Shown: in pieces, positions 1-12,231 of the stretch | How positions within the stretch are numbered: position 1 is the first letter of the stretch | Layout: the number at the start of each line of letters is the position of its first letter | Notes under the pieces: generated by a model | What the model was told of the DNA's origin: nothing | Seen by the model: the letters and a program-made list of their open reading frames with translations, nothing else | The model's database searches: none | Program-made: the position numbers and the translations under genes | NCBI GenBank assembly: GCA_020736575.1 | Contig: JAGPYM010000016.1 | Coordinates: forward strand, 62,001-126,000 | Reading direction: 5' to 3' | DNA length: 64,000 nt | Origin: Thelonectria olida | Taxonomy: Eukaryota > Ascomycota > Sordariomycetes > Hypocreales > Nectriaceae

Positions 1-237
1 TCACCGCTTTTGATGTTCCGTTTTGTTGTTCACGCCTTTGGTGTGTCAGTTTGACAGGTCACCTCAGGGCTTGGCTCATACCAAATCCTCGTCATCGATT
101 ATGCAATGTGACGCTATCAAGAGCCAGGTCTCTTCCATACCTAGAAAAGGGATGAAATCTGCCGGATCTGCAACGGAGTTCTGTCGCGGTGAAACTCAAA
201 TATTCCCCTCTTCCAAGCATCTCACTCGGTCCGCACC

Positions 238-1803
238 ATGGCGACAACAATATACTTTCCCAGCCTGGGTACCATCGTCTTGGCGGTGGTGGGCTCCGCC
301 CTGCTCAGCATTCTCTACCAGATCGTCTACTATCGCTTCTTCCATCCCCTTGCCCACTTCCCCGGACCGTTTTGGGGAAGTGTGACACGGCTTTGGATTA
401 CCTACCACAACGTCAGGGGAAGAGAAAACGACGTGTGCGAAGAGTTGCATAAGAAATTTGGCCCCGTGATGCGCGTCACGCCCAGCATGCTCCTTGTCAG
501 TGATGCAACCAAGTTGCCTCTCATCTATCACCGCGCCGCCGACAAGTCGCAGTACTACATCACAGGATCAGCAGGCTCAACTGAGTCCATTTTCAACATG
601 CAAAGCCATAAAAAGCATGCACAGTATCGAAGGATTGCCGCTGCGCCCTATAGCTTCACTAGTATCAAAAAGATGGAACCTCTCGTGAATGCCCAGCTTA
701 GCTATTGGCTTTCCCGACTCGACGGCCTCTTTGCCTCTCCAAACACAGCGACGAGCATGGATATGAGAGAGAAGAGCTTTGATTTCTGCCCTTGGGCCGT
801 CTACATGGCCTACGACGTCATGTCTGAGGTGGGCTTCGGCGAACCCTTTGGCTTCGTCGCGAAAGGCGGCGACGTCGCGGGCCTGATCAAAGGCTTGCGC
901 GACGGGCTAATACCCTTTGCCATCATGGCACGCATGTACCCCTTGACAAACTTGATCAAGAAAACATGGCTTGGCGATAGGCTCTTCGTCATTAAACCCG
1001 AGCACGAGAATGGCTTCGGGGCTTTGATGCGTTTCCGCGACCGTTTAATCGAGAAGCGTCTCCAGGATTTGGGGGAGGGAAAGACTATCAGGTTCGACAT
1101 ATTGCAGATGTTTCTTGACGCTCGTGACGAGAACGGCCAGCCGCTGTCTCTCGACTACATCAAAGCCGAGGTCTTGATTGTGCTGCTCGCTGGCGCCGAC
1201 AGCACCGGCACTTCTTTCCAGGCTCTCGTCAAATTTGTCTTGACCAATCCTCCCGTATATGCCAGAATCATGGCCGAGATCGATGCTGCCACCCGTGACA
1301 AGAAGCTTTCGAGCCCCATCCCTCAACAGGAAGAAGTCCTCGCTTACTGCCCGTACTATGTGGCTTGCGTCCGCGAAGCCATGCGCCTCATTCCGTCCGC
1401 GTCTAGTATTTTCCCGCGTCTGGTCTCCAAAGGCGGAATTGAACTTGACGGCAAGTATGTTCCCGAAGGCCTGGAGGTTACGGCGAATACGTACCTAGTG
1501 AGCCGTGACAAGGGCATTTACGGGGAAGATGCGGGCGAGTTCAGACCTGAAAGATGGCTGGTGAGCGAGGAACAGACACGCAAGTTCATGAAGTACAGCA
1601 TGACGTTTGGCTATGGTACCAGAGTGTGTTTGGGACAGCATCTCGCCAAAATGGAGATGTACAAGGCGCCATTACAGCTTTTCAGGGAGTTTACGGTGAA
1701 GCTTTGTGATCCTGAGTGTCCGGCGAGATATCAAGTCAAGGGGGGTGTGGCCTTCTTTGAAGACATGCGGATTACTATTCAGAGGCGCGAACCTGTGGAG
1801 TGA
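238..1803 (+). CDS. Cytochrome P450 monooxygenase
   Basis: Single-exon 521-residue P450, the normal length for a fungal microsomal enzyme. A hydrophobic N-terminal segment (about residues 8-32) would anchor it in the ER membrane, followed by a proline-rich hinge (HFPGPF). The I-helix oxygen-activation motif AGADST lies near residue 318, the ExxR pair is E380/R383, and the heme-binding loop FGYGTRVCLG has F457 and the thiolate ligand C464. All diagnostic residues are intact, so it is probably active with a P450 reductase encoded elsewhere. The N-terminal half resembles fungal P450s usually annotated as pisatin-demethylase-like, but the substrate cannot be read from sequence. The next gene (DUF2235) is convergent, so no cluster is implied. 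The ATG at 238 is chosen because it begins directly before the membrane anchor. Confidence 0.93.
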   Translation: MATTIYFPSLGTIVLAVVGSALLSILYQIVYYRFFHPLAHFPGPFWGSVTRLWITYHNVRGRENDVCEELHKKFGPVMRVTPSMLLVSDATKLPLIYHRAADKSQYYITGSAGSTESIFNMQSHKKHAQYRRIAAAPYSFTSIKKMEPLVNAQLSYWLSRLDGLFASPNTATSMDMREKSFDFCPWAVYMAYDVMSEVGFGEPFGFVAKGGDVAGLIKGLRDGLIPFAIMARMYPLTNLIKKTWLGDRLFVIKPEHENGFGALMRFRDRLIEKRLQDLGEGKTIRFDILQMFLDARDENGQPLSLDYIKAEVLIVLLAGADSTGTSFQALVKFVLTNPPVYARIMAEIDAATRDKKLSSPIPQQEEVLAYCPYYVACVREAMRLIPSASSIFPRLVSKGGIELDGKYVPEGLEVTANTYLVSRDKGIYGEDAGEFRPERWLVSEEQTRKFMKYSMTFGYGTRVCLGQHLAKMEMYKAPLQLFREFTVKLCDPECPARYQVKGGVAFFEDMRITIQRREPVE

Positions 1804-2774
1804 GGTGTAAGGCGGAGATGGAGTAGTCTGAGGAGATCTCCTTTCCTTCGAACCAACTCGGAAGGCCGCAAGGGAGGCAACTTTTGCCCTTGTGACGCAC
1901 CAAACTAGTCAACCTAAGCTGGGTCTTCAGAATACGGTCATGACATAGATATAGGTCAACTTGAATCGCCCCAGGTGTGGCAATCTATCACCGAGAATTG
2001 ATCGCAGTAGAATTCAGTCTCCTGGAGCGTGACGTTTGAAAGGTCGAGGCCACCTGGTGACTTTGGGCGGGCCACGTTCTCGTTCGGAAAAGCGACAATG
2101 ATCTTTGGTGACAACTTGGACCCATCGGAAGCATCTGAGGAGGCTTCAGAGCAGCCGAATTTAAAGCTCTGGGAAGTACTAAGGGACTTGACTATTCAGT
2201 GGTGGTACTCTAGGAGACTGATTGCAGTACAATTCACGCTGCTTTGAGCTAGTGTGAAGGGTTAAGAGAAAGGCCTCAATCGTGCGCATGAATACCATGA
2301 CCTTCGACTCCAAGTAGGGTCAATTACCACAGCCAATTGAGCCACTATAAAGGACAGGTTGAATGACTCCGCGTTTCACTAGAGCCTGTCAGCAAGTGCT
2401 GGAATTCTTGAGAGGCTGTTCGAAATCCCCTTACCCACTCTATCAACAACCGAGCACGAACTGCGTCTGTATTCACTATCAGAAGGTTTGCTCAAGACAG
2501 GTCTCCCCGAGGCCGGCGCTGGGATTTACGGTCTGTTCAAATGAAGGATGAAGTTCGAGGCGAGTTCCTTGGCTGTACCTATCTAAGGCATGTTTAATAG
2601 CCGGTTTTACAGGTCACCCAACAATGGCCATTTCGCTGGTCTGTAATGCTGAGAGAGCAGGATAAATCGTAACATAGTATTAATCACTACTACCATTGAA
2701 ACATACATCTTTCAGCGTCAAGATCGAACTCATAGAGCATCAAACCTTGCCCAAAACCCGCGCACTCGATATCA
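1804..2774. other. Intergenic, no convincing gene
   Basis: Lies between two convergent genes. Only short open frames without recognisable domains occur. Two stretches near 1999-2045 and 2219-2262 are imperfect copies of each other (shared core GCAGTAnAATTCA), perhaps a decayed repeat. Confidence 0.5.
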
Positions 2775-4626
2775 CTACTGCTGAATGTGATCAATGACAA
2801 AGGTTTGATGATCCTTCTTATCCTTCTCCCTTGAATCGAGAACTTCCGCATTCATTTCCGGCTTCTTCGACCGACACATCGTGGTAACGTCCTTGACCGG
2901 CTGCTTCTCCTCAAGCTTGAAAGGGGTGATTTTGCATTTGCCTGGACCATCTTCGACCTTCAGGCAAGGCGGCAGATTTCCGCCGTGATTGTTGGTGGGG
3001 AGGTACGACTTGTCCTTGAGTCTCTCTATCAGCGAGGCGTGGAGGACAGCCTTGCGTGGGATGTCACGCGCGGCAGCCTTGTTGAGCGGGAAGCGGATGT
3101 TCTTCCAGCCCTTGTCGTCTGGGTCGACGCCGTCCAGCTCCCAACGGGTGATGAGGGGAAGCCATTCTAGCCATGTTAACACTGGGACGCATCTCAATGG
3201 AAAAGTGCAGCGAACTTACCCATGAACTTCCACATCAGAACCTTGACGAAACCCGTTCCGTAGCCAAAGGCGAGACAGTCGTGCATAAATCCCGTCTCTG
3301 CTTCCTCTCTCTTCTTGTCCTTGTCGTCCATCAGCTCTTTGAACTTATCAAGGCTCTTGCACCAGTGGACAGCCGCCCTGGTGTCCTTGTCGCCCACAAG
3401 CTCGACTTGGTGAATCATCCACGCCAGTGGGATGTCGCTCATCTGCAAGCGGTCATCGTCGAGCGAACTGCTTGCGCCCTGCGGCTTGCGCGACGTCCAG
3501 AAGTTCTTGATGCGCTGCCAGAAGGTCATCTGCTCTGGGTTATTCTGGTCCAAAGGATTGTTGTCCAGCGCAGGCCAGCCACCACCGACATCGCCGTGGT
3601 TGCCAGGGAACCAGACCTCTTGGATGTCTTCGTGATCATGCTTGCCCCTGGATTCACGGATGTCCTGGGCGAGAAGGGCAGGCTTGAACTTGACGCGGCG
3701 CTCGTCCGCGGCGACGGCGTGACGCACGAACTGGGCGGTTCCGCCAACGGCGACTGGGACGGGTGTCTTGCGCTCCAGGATGGCGACGGAGTTGACGCAG
3801 TCCCAGATGCCGAGGAAGTAGATTTTGATATTTGTCTCTTCGCCACACTCGTTCGTCTCAGTGCGACAAAACGTCTCCCTGAAGGCTGTGATCTCATTGA
3901 GTGCCTCCTCGGTCGCATGGCTCTGGTGGACCTTGGCTGTGCCGGCCAGGAGAGGGTCAGTCTCGGCGGGCTCTGCGTCGTCGTCTTGGTCATTGCCGTC
4001 ACATTGGTTCTGGGCCGCAACGCGGTCCTGGATTTCGCCTGCGAGGAAGCGCTGGTAAAGACGGAACGCGAAGGGGACCATTTCCTCGTTGCCCTTGCAC
4101 AGCAGACCGACCTTGTTGATCATGCGTGCGAGAAACTTGGCTGTGAAAGCGCCACGACTGAATCCAAAGATGTAAATCTTGGCGTCCTTTCCAACAGTCA
4201 CGGGTCAGTAGTGAAGACAGCTTGCAGTGTGAATGTTCTCTTACATGCTCATAGTATCGCATCAGAAAGCGATAGCCAGCCATGACGTGGGCATCGAATG
4301 TTGTGCCGAAACCTTGATCGATCGTCTGCGAAATGGAACTTGACATTTGTCCCAACAGTCCCTTATTCACAGACTTCTCGTTGATATCGTAGGTACCAAT
4401 TCCAGCTGGCAAGACGTGAGTGGTGAGAAACCGAACAGGGCAGACAACACTGACTCTGGTAGTAATGGTACTGGTTGGGGTGATTGCGATCCAGCTTGCG
4501 GAGGATCTTGACCACATTGGTGTCCGCATTGGACCCGGTGAAGGTGTTGCCAGTACCATCGAAGCAAAGAATGATCTTCTTGAACTCGTCAGGATCGACG
4601 CTGCTGGTACCGACTGCGTGAGGCAT
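2775..4626 (-). CDS. DUF2235 alpha/beta-hydrolase domain protein
   Basis: Four exons by my reading: 4455-4626, 4245-4405, 3220-4186 and 2775-3166, giving 563 residues. Introns are 49, 58 and 53 nt and all junctions keep frame. The N-terminus has the family opening LCFDGTGN (about residues 20-27), then YYQTGIGTY rebuilt across intron 1. The nucleophile elbow GFSRG has Ser121, and the conserved [13 protein letters not shown] segment supplies a likely catalytic Asp near 310. DUF2235 is the fold of bacterial type VI phospholipase effectors of the Tle1 type; many ascomycetes carry such genes with no known role. No signal peptide is evident, so it is probably cytosolic. A lipase or esterase activity is inference only. 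Intron 2 ends in a weak GAAAG acceptor, the least certain junction. Confidence 0.85.
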
Positions 4627-6307
4627 ATTGGCGGCAATTGTGAAGAATATCCGTCTTAGTAAAAAGAGAGCAGAAGGAATCAGGCATTCCCACGCATACG
4701 AAACTAATGAGGAGAAATGTCCTCCGGGGGCTCGTCTGGTCTCTTATCAACGCTACGTTTGATTTGAAGTGCCACCACTCTTCGCTGCATTTTCAAGCCG
4801 TCCATCCCTCCAGTACTCTAACCAAATTGATAAATTTTAGATTCTGGTGGTCAGAGATCCAACTCACACAACGGCAACCCATTCCGTCTTGTGGCACTTC
4901 ACTTCAGCCAGCCCCGTGGGGTTGACTCAACCATTCAAGAAGGTAAGATGCACATCGATGCTGACCATTGAGCCGTGCCGCGTTAGGTTTCCTCCCTGCC
5001 GCTGTGGCGGCCAAGCAGACACGTCGTAATACGAAGAGCGCTGGACTATTGGCCAGACGAGGCGATGTCTTGGACTCAGCCAGCCACTGGAGCGGGGAAG
5101 CTGTCCTCTGAAATGTTGAACAACCACAAAGGTGAATTCTCTCAACCCTCCCTGATTTGTGTTTGATATCACAGTGAGGGGGCTAGGCTCCAAAGTGGCT
5201 GAGCCAAGTGCATGCAAGGTTGTGGCACATCGGCTGCAACTCAGAAGGGAGAGCTTGCTACTACGCAGGTCTAGGCCCGCCACAATGCACAGCGGGAGAG
5301 TTTTCTATTCAGCTTTTAGAAAGCGGAAAAGATCTGCAAATGCAGCGTGCCGTGTTTAGCGGTGAAGGGATCGGGCGAGGGATGGTAGTGTCTGGTAGCA
5401 TTCCGAGGTTTCGTGAGGAGGTATTTATACTAGGTAGTTTGTGAGCCAATGTTGACCGTTCGTGTATTTCCCAGCAATTTCTATGCAGCAGACTGCACAT
5501 GGGAATTGAAAGCCCCTCAAACTTCAATTGGTATGCCTTCGTGTTCCAAAGCAAGGGAATGGTAGCTGATATTACCTGTCTCAAATCAGGAACATAAACC
5601 AAAGCCTACCGTCAGGCTCATTTAACCCGTCTCCTTTCTCAAGCAACAAAGGACTAAGTATTGAAATTTTCATCAGCCATGCATGTCTTAGAACCCCTCA
5701 GTTTCTTGTTACACACAGGGACCACCTGACAGTGCTCGACAGCCAATGATTCCTCACCGGCTTGTGATGACCGTCGAGCTCAGCCGGAACGGGCCGTCTG
5801 TGTCCATTGTGGCTGCAACGCCGAATCGTGGGTGGCGGATTGAAGATGCTCTAGCTCCTCATACCTTAGCGTCACAACTTCCCGTGTGTGTAGGATACAG
5901 CATGTGAGATTCGGGTCTCCTCATCTGTCATCTGCATCATGTCGTGGGCCAACCTCGACGAATCAGTGCCCAGGCGAATCAAATAAACTCCTTCATGCGT
6001 CTTGACTCTTTCGTCATCGCTAAGGTCTTCTGAGCTCTCGACTCTGCGTCGAGCGACTGCATTGGCCCGACACGCAGCTGAACTCGTATCACGGAGCTCC
6101 CTTACTTATCGGCAAGCCACTTGAGTACAAGCTGCAAATCGAGGGGAATGTTGGGCTCTCCGAAAAGGATCTGGGGAGGGGTACCATGGGGTCGACTACG
6201 ATATAAATGACAGTGTGGAAAGCCTGCCCTGGAGAGATCAGGACCTCATTCTCATTCCTTTCCACTCCAACTTCTTACCCGTATCAGACCTGCTCTGTGG
6301 CCCAATC
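4627..6307. other. Intergenic and promoter region
   Basis: Lies between the divergent DUF2235 and dioxygenase genes. I see no conserved coding frame. The right end holds the dioxygenase core promoter. Confidence 0.55.
6202..6208 (+). promoter_or_regulatory. TATA-like box of the dioxygenase gene
   Basis: TATAAAT lies 100 nt upstream of the ATG at 6308, a normal place for a fungal core promoter element. Confidence 0.45.
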
Positions 6308-9300
6308 ATGTCGTTTAACGAAAAGTTCCAGGCTGGAGAGAACTACGGCGAGGCACGTAAGGGGTCCTCAAACGTATTTTCTGATCCCCTGAAGCTTGCC
6401 ACGGATCTCTTGAAGGATTACTCTGGCGTTAAAAGTCAGGTATCTCCGAAAGAGCTTGCGGCCCTCCTCCAAGGACTCACCCAGAAGGGAGAGCCTCTTG
6501 ATGACAAAAAGGGGTATGCTCAAGGCCCAGTCTGAGGCTGATCATTGCTAACGAATGACAACAGCACCACCGAGCTCCTTATCGGCATACTTACCGCCCT
6601 GCCCTCTTCCTCCAACATTCGAACCCAGCTCACCAACAAGCTCATCGACACGCTATGGGGAAACCTCCAGCACCCGCCGCTGAGCTATGTCGGCGGAGAC
6701 GTCAAGTACGAGGTCGTCGACAAAGACGCAGCCCACAAGCACAACTGCGAGGTCTACGACACAATCGAGTTCAAGGCCCCCGACAGCGATATAATTCTCC
6801 GAGAGCAGGTCCCTCAGGCGCCTGACGGCTTTCATCAATACCGCATGCCTGATGGTAGCTTCAACAATATTCTGGAGCCCAATCTGGGCCGGGCTGGTAC
6901 CCCCTACGCCAAGACTGTGAGGACTGAGAAGCGTCTCCAAGGCGTCAAACCCGACCCTGGTTTGCTGTTTGACCTATTGATGGCCCGAGACGAGAAGACT
7001 TTCAAGGAGAACCCTGCTGGCATCTCGTCCATGCTCTTCTACCACGCCGCCATCATCATCCACGACATCTTCCGAACCAGCCGTACGGACATGAACAAAT
7101 CCGATACGTCTTCGTATCTCGACTTGGCTCCCTTGTACGGCTCTTCCCTCAGGGATCAGTTGGAGATCCGTACCATGAAGGAGGGCAAGCTGAAGCCTGA
7201 CACTTTCCACGAGAAGCGCCTTCTCGGACAGCCTGCCGGCGTCAACGTCATGCTCGTCCTGTACAGCCGCTTCCACAACTACGTGGCTGACATCCTACTC
7301 AAGATCAATGAGAATGGCCGCTTCACACTTGCATGCCCTCCCAATGCCAGTCCGGAAGACAAGGCCAAGGCTGTGGCCAAGCAGGACCATGACCTCTTCA
7401 ACGTTGCGCGTCTCATCACCGGCGGACTGTACATCAACATCTGCCTGCACGATTACCTGCGTGCCATTACCAACACCCACCACTCCAACAGCGACTGGAC
7501 ACTTGACCCTCGTGTCGCAATTGACAAGCAGTTTGATAGTGAGGGTGTGCCCCGCGGCGTTGGCAACCAAGTCAGCGTCGAGTTCAATCTGCTGTACCGC
7601 TTCCACTCGTGCATCTCCAAGAAGGACGAGCACTGGCTCAACAACTTCTTCCTCAAGCTCTTCCCTGGTCGCAAGGCCGAGGATCTTCAGGACGTCAGCT
7701 GGGACGAGCTTGGCAGGGCCCTTCTCACCTACGAGCAGGGCATCCCCAAGGACCCCAGCGTCCGCACATTCGACGGCCTGGAGCGCCAGGCCGACGGGAC
7801 ATTCAAGGACGACGACCTCGTCCGCATTCTCAAGGAAGCCATGGATGATCCCGCGGGCTGCTTCGGCGCCCGCATGGTCCCCAAGGCTCTCAAGGTCGTC
7901 GAGGTTCTCGGCATCATGCAGGCTCGTAAGTGGCAAGTTGCCTCTCTCAACGAGTTCCGCGAGTTCTTCGGACTCAAACGATACGACTCGTTTGACCAGA
8001 TCAACGCGAACCCTGACATCCACAACATCCTCGAGAAGCTCTACGCAGACCCGGACATGGTCGAACTGTATCCCGGCCTGATGATTGAAGACATCAAGCC
8101 GCCTCGCAATACAGGCTGCGGCATCTGCCCGACGTACTCGGTTGGACGAGCTGTGCTCTCCGACGCCATCACGCTCGTGCGCTCAGACAGGTTCAACACC
8201 ATTGACTACACTGTCTCGAACCTGACTGCTTGGGGATACAACGAGGTCCAACAGGACTACAAGACACTTGGCGGATCTATGCTGTACAAGCTCATCCAGC
8301 GAGGTGTCCCTGGCTGGTTTCCGTTCAACTCGATCGCCATCATGCAGCCCATGTACACGAAGAAGGCCAACGAGGCCATTGCGCGAGAAATTGGCACCAT
8401 TGACCAGTTCTCGCTCGAGGACCCCAAGCCTCCTGCGAAGCCCATTGTCGTCTTCACAAACGAAGCCATCAAGAAGACGCTCAGCAACCCCAAGCAGTTC
8501 GTCGTGCCCTGGCTCCCTGCCCTCAACTCCCTGTTCCCCGGCAAGAAAGACTACGGCTGGTTCATGCTGTCGGGTGACGAGCCCAAGAACTTCTCGCACC
8601 GCGCCAACTTCGTCAAGGCAATGGGCAAGGTTCCTAACATCCACAATGCCGTGCACGATTTCGTTCAGCGAGTGGGTAAGCAGTTGATAGAGAAGGAGAC
8701 CTTCACTCTCAAGGAGGGTCTTGACCAGCTCGACATCATTCGCGACGTCGCCATCCCTTTGAATGCGCGACTGCTCGCCGATCTCTTCTACTTCGACCTG
8801 CGCCATGAAGAGAACCCAGATGGCACGCTTGGAACTGCCGAGCTGTACAGGCATCTTCTCAACATCCGCATCTGGGGCGTCAACAACAACGACCCCGGCC
8901 AGGCGTGGAACCGCCGCCGACGCGCTCAAGAAGGCACCACGGCTATCGTGTCGACGACCCGCAAGCTCGTCGACGAGATTGTCCTCGGGCGCGGCATGGG
9001 TCTCGGCATTGCTTCAGCTCTCTCCAGCAAGCTCGGCCGAAGGTCTTACCTCAAGAAGGACTCGCTGCGTTCTTGCGGTTGCAAGCTGGTTGAGGAGCTG
9101 CTGGCTCAGGGCAATTCGGCTGAGACAGTTACCGACAATTTGTGGCTTACGGCTTTTGGTGGCATCGGTGTGCCTGTCACCACGGTAAGGTGTTTGACTT
9201 GGAATTTTCCGTGCGAGTTGCTAATATCGTCCTGCAGTTCTACGAGGTCTTGGCTTTCTTCCTCCGTCCCGAGAACGCTTCCATATGGGCAGAGGTCCAG

Positions 9301-9969
9301 GGAATCGCGCAGAAGGGCGATGACGCTGCTCTCCATGCCTACGTCGTTGAGGCTCAGCGTCTGACGAGCTCGCAACGCAATGTGCGTATTGCGACGGCGC
9401 CGGCCGAGCTTGAGGGCAAGTCGGTCAAGCCCGGCAACGCCATCGTCATGATGCTTGTGAGTCCCCTTACCCGTAACCGAGAAATTGCGAGAGTTCCTAA
9501 TCGTGCAATAGGGCGAGGCAGGGCGCAACGCGTCCGAGATCCCCAACGCGGACAAGTTTGATCCTCGCCGCAAGACGGAAAATGTCTCGGCCTTCAGCTA
9601 CGGCCAGCACGAGTGTATCGCCAAGGATGTGGCGCTTGCGTTCGTAACCGGACTAGTCAGGCTCGTGGCCGATCTCAAGGAACTCCGTCCCGCGCCCGGC
9701 CAGATGGGCCAAGTCAAGACGATCCGCGTCGGCACCGAGAAGGCCTACCTTAACGACAGCTGGTCATATCTTGGCTTTGACGCCAGCAGTAAGCTTCTCT
9801 GTCTCCGTTTGCTCACGCTGCAAGGTGCTAATGTAAAACAGCTTGGAAGGTTCACTTCGACGGTCATGGCAAGGGTAACTTTGAGGGTGACAGGGTGCCG
9901 ACCAAGCCCACGGCCATGCAGCAGTACTACTATCTTGTTGAGAAACGCAAGGAGGAGATCCTTAGCTAA
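6308..9969 (+). CDS. Fatty-acid dioxygenase / P450 fusion (linoleate diol synthase, psi-producing-oxygenase type)
   Basis: Five exons: 6308-6513, 6565-9184, 9238-9456, 9512-9788 and 9842-9969, giving 1149 residues, close to known linoleate diol synthases. The N-terminal half is an animal-peroxidase-like heme dioxygenase: distal His235 in HDIFRT, catalytic Tyr413 and proximal His416 in YRFH. The C-terminal half is a P450 that rearranges the hydroperoxide: E980/R983 in EAQR and the heme-thiolate Cys1050 in GQHEC. Retention of this Cys points to a diol synthase of the PpoA kind rather than a PpoC-like protein, which lacks it. The expected product is a dihydroxylated C18 oxylipin, and in Aspergillus such products steer sexual versus asexual development. 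Which diol (5,8 or 7,8) is made cannot be read here. Introns are 51-55 nt with good signals (GTAAGG, GCTAAC branch). Confidence 0.93.
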
Positions 9970-10368
9970 ATCAACCGGACTGAAATATGAATTGAACGCG
10001 GCAGCCAACCTGTCATTAGGCCTAGCAAACATTATCTGTCAAACAAGTCCTTCACTCAGGTTCCGTCATTTCCTAATAATTGCTCAAACCTAGGCCTTAC
10101 CTTGCACATCTAAGCAGCTTAAGGTACTCGTAGAAAACTCCGAGGTATGACCATCATGGGCCGTTCATGCCGTCATATCGACTCTCAAGAGCAGCAATGC
10201 CGGGGTTATCAATCTGTACGCATAACCTACCTAGTGTACTCAATAGCTCTCTCAATTGATGTTGTATTCTGGGTACGATGCTACCAGGGTAGAGAAAACA
10301 GCCCCAAGCAACATCAAAGTCCGGCTCTGCAACGTTGGATCAATCCTCATGTGGATATGATGTCTTAC
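9970..10368. other. Short convergent intergenic spacer
   Basis: The spacer separates the 3' ends of two convergent genes and probably holds both terminators. No open frame of note is present. Confidence 0.5.
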
Positions 10369-11862
10369 TTACAAACGCCCCATCTCTATTCTCCTTTTCA
10401 TCTCCTTCTTCGTTAAGAAGTTTTCGAGCACCAGATTGTGCCATTTCGGCAAAGGAGGAATCGTATGGAACTCTTCCTCATCAAGCCGATCGTACTGATC
10501 CAACCAGTGGTCTATGCTCCACCCGCGATGTTCATCAACGAGGGATTCAACATCGAGGAGTCGGCCCGGGTTGAAGTTGCAGCGGAAGATGGACGACTCG
10601 TTCACGAGATGTCGAACTGCTGTGGGAAACAGTTCGGAACAAAAGCGTACTCTCTTCCAGGGATTTGGTGGAAAGTTGGGATTTTGCGAGTGGGTCTCAT
10701 CAAAGGCCAGCTGCCAGACGACTTCTCGTTGAATCGCCTTTTGGAACATGACCTCGCAAAGTTCGGGAAGTGGATCGCCATCCAAAACCAATGTCATGGA
10801 ATCGGGGGGCATCCCCAGATGGAGCACGGCCATCCCGTCATCCAGCCAGTTGCCAACGCTTCTAGTGATATAGAAGCACCATAGCGTACCGAACGTTCCA
10901 TGAGAGGCCTGAGTTTCCCCGCCTATGTTCCAGCGGTCGATAGTCTCTGATGGGAAAATGGTCCTCCAAAGACTGACACGATGCTCGATCCGAAGGTGTG
11001 GGTTCTCCTTGCAAAAAGGAATGAGACCTTGAGCATGGCATGACTGAGAAGGGACGGCGTATCGGTCTTCGTGCACGACGATGTTCCGGATATACTGACG
11101 TACCCTGTCTGAGATGGATTCAAGGAAATAGATAGCGGCAGCAGCAGCTGAAATTCGGTACTTCAGGCGATCGTAGCCCGCAAAAAGGTTGTGCCAATCG
11201 TTGCATTGAGGTCGTTTCAGGACGTCGACGATCCTGTCGATTTCGTTCTGGGAAGGGATAGCCCAGGGCGTATGGCCCAAGTCTACCAATTGTAGGACAT
11301 CTTTCTGCGCCCATGGCGTGATGTGGTCCTCGCCGAGAAAGTCCATGCCATGGTGGTTTGCGAGAAGGCGTAAGATATAGGTGATACCCTCCCGGTGCAC
11401 GGATGGAGCTGGGCCCCAGGGGAAGTGATTATGATAGTTGTAATCCATTACATCATCCTGAATGAGGATTCTGTCCAGCACAGGCTTCAAGGTGGGAAAT
11501 TTGCTAATAGCATTAGCATATATGTCGGGGTTGATGAACCTTTTGCTTTCCAAGAAGATCCTGTTTTTTAGCCAGCGGAGATCGTCGAGAAGATGATCAA
11601 AAAAGCCAGCAGTTAGGCGCAAGTCGTCCGAGTAGATGGTGCAGAAGGTGATTGTGTTGATGGCGAGGGGAATGGATCCTGTTTCCTGGGCAATGAGCCT
11701 GCAGGTGGAGATGAGGCCGAGGTCGAGACAGCTCCCGTCGGCAGCTTTGAGCTTCCGCGATTCGAAGTCTAGGACATAGCCGCCCTTGACGGTGAAGTAC
11801 TCTTGGTAAATGAGATTCCGCACCTCGCGGGGTATGGTCAGAAAGGATGTCGACGGCACCAT
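10369..11862 (-). CDS. Uncharacterised fungal protein, F-box/2EXR-like N-terminus
   Basis: Single exon of 497 residues starting at a clear ATG. The N-terminus FLTIPREVRNLIYQEYF (residues 7-23) matches the short LPxEVRxxIY motif shared by many Sordariomycete proteins annotated as F-box-like or 2EXR. This family is expanded and has no established biochemical role. The body has conserved-looking segments (GGYVLDFESRKL, TITFCTIYSDDLRLTAG) but no catalytic motif, signal peptide or membrane segment that I recognise. It is convergent with the dioxygenase gene. An F-box would imply an SCF ubiquitin-ligase adaptor, but the match is too short to assert that. Confidence 0.75.
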   Translation of the reverse strand: MVPSTSFLTIPREVRNLIYQEYFTVKGGYVLDFESRKLKAADGSCLDLGLISTCRLIAQETGSIPLAINTITFCTIYSDDLRLTAGFFDHLLDDLRWLKNRIFLESKRFINPDIYANAISKFPTLKPVLDRILIQDDVMDYNYHNHFPWGPAPSVHREGITYILRLLANHHGMDFLGEDHITPWAQKDVLQLVDLGHTPWAIPSQNEIDRIVDVLKRPQCNDWHNLFAGYDRLKYRISAAAAAIYFLESISDRVRQYIRNIVVHEDRYAVPSQSCHAQGLIPFCKENPHLRIEHRVSLWRTIFPSETIDRWNIGGETQASHGTFGTLWCFYITRSVGNWLDDGMAVLHLGMPPDSMTLVLDGDPLPELCEVMFQKAIQREVVWQLAFDETHSQNPNFPPNPWKRVRFCSELFPTAVRHLVNESSIFRCNFNPGRLLDVESLVDEHRGWSIDHWLDQYDRLDEEEFHTIPPLPKWHNLVLENFLTKKEMKRRIEMGRL

Positions 11863-12231
11863 TGTGGCGACACGAAGTTTGCTCCTGCGGGGTCTGTGGC
11901 AAAGTCGGTGGGTGCTTGGGCTTGGTCCTGAGGAATTCGTCTGGTGATGGTGTATGAGGGAACATTGAAGGTGCCGACAAGAGGGGGGGACGTCGGCGTT
12001 AAATACTTTACCTCAATACGCGTAAGTACCTAGGTGCCGTGCTTCTGGGTGGGCCGCACAGAACCTTACTTGAAGGTTTAGGCAGTCACTGCAATTTGAG
12101 TCATGGGGCGGCGTGAAGAGAATCTCTGAGGTGCACAACGGCAGCCAAAGTTCTGGGCTAAAGGGAAGCTCGGCGATTGCACATTGAGATCTTATCACGT
12201 TGAAGTGCGGTCCAGCATATTTCTATGGGGA
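11863..12231. other. Upstream region of the F-box-like gene
   Basis: Probable promoter of the minus-strand gene ending at 10369. No other signal is seen. Confidence 0.35.

Noticed and set aside
3173..4285. 370-codon plus-strand frame over the DUF2235 gene
   Set aside because: The opposite strand encodes an intact hydrolase with motifs and introns. The plus frame has none.
7295..8929. Long minus-strand frames over the dioxygenase gene (two of about 245 codons)
   Set aside because: Antisense to a complete, motif-bearing enzyme, with no domain of their own.
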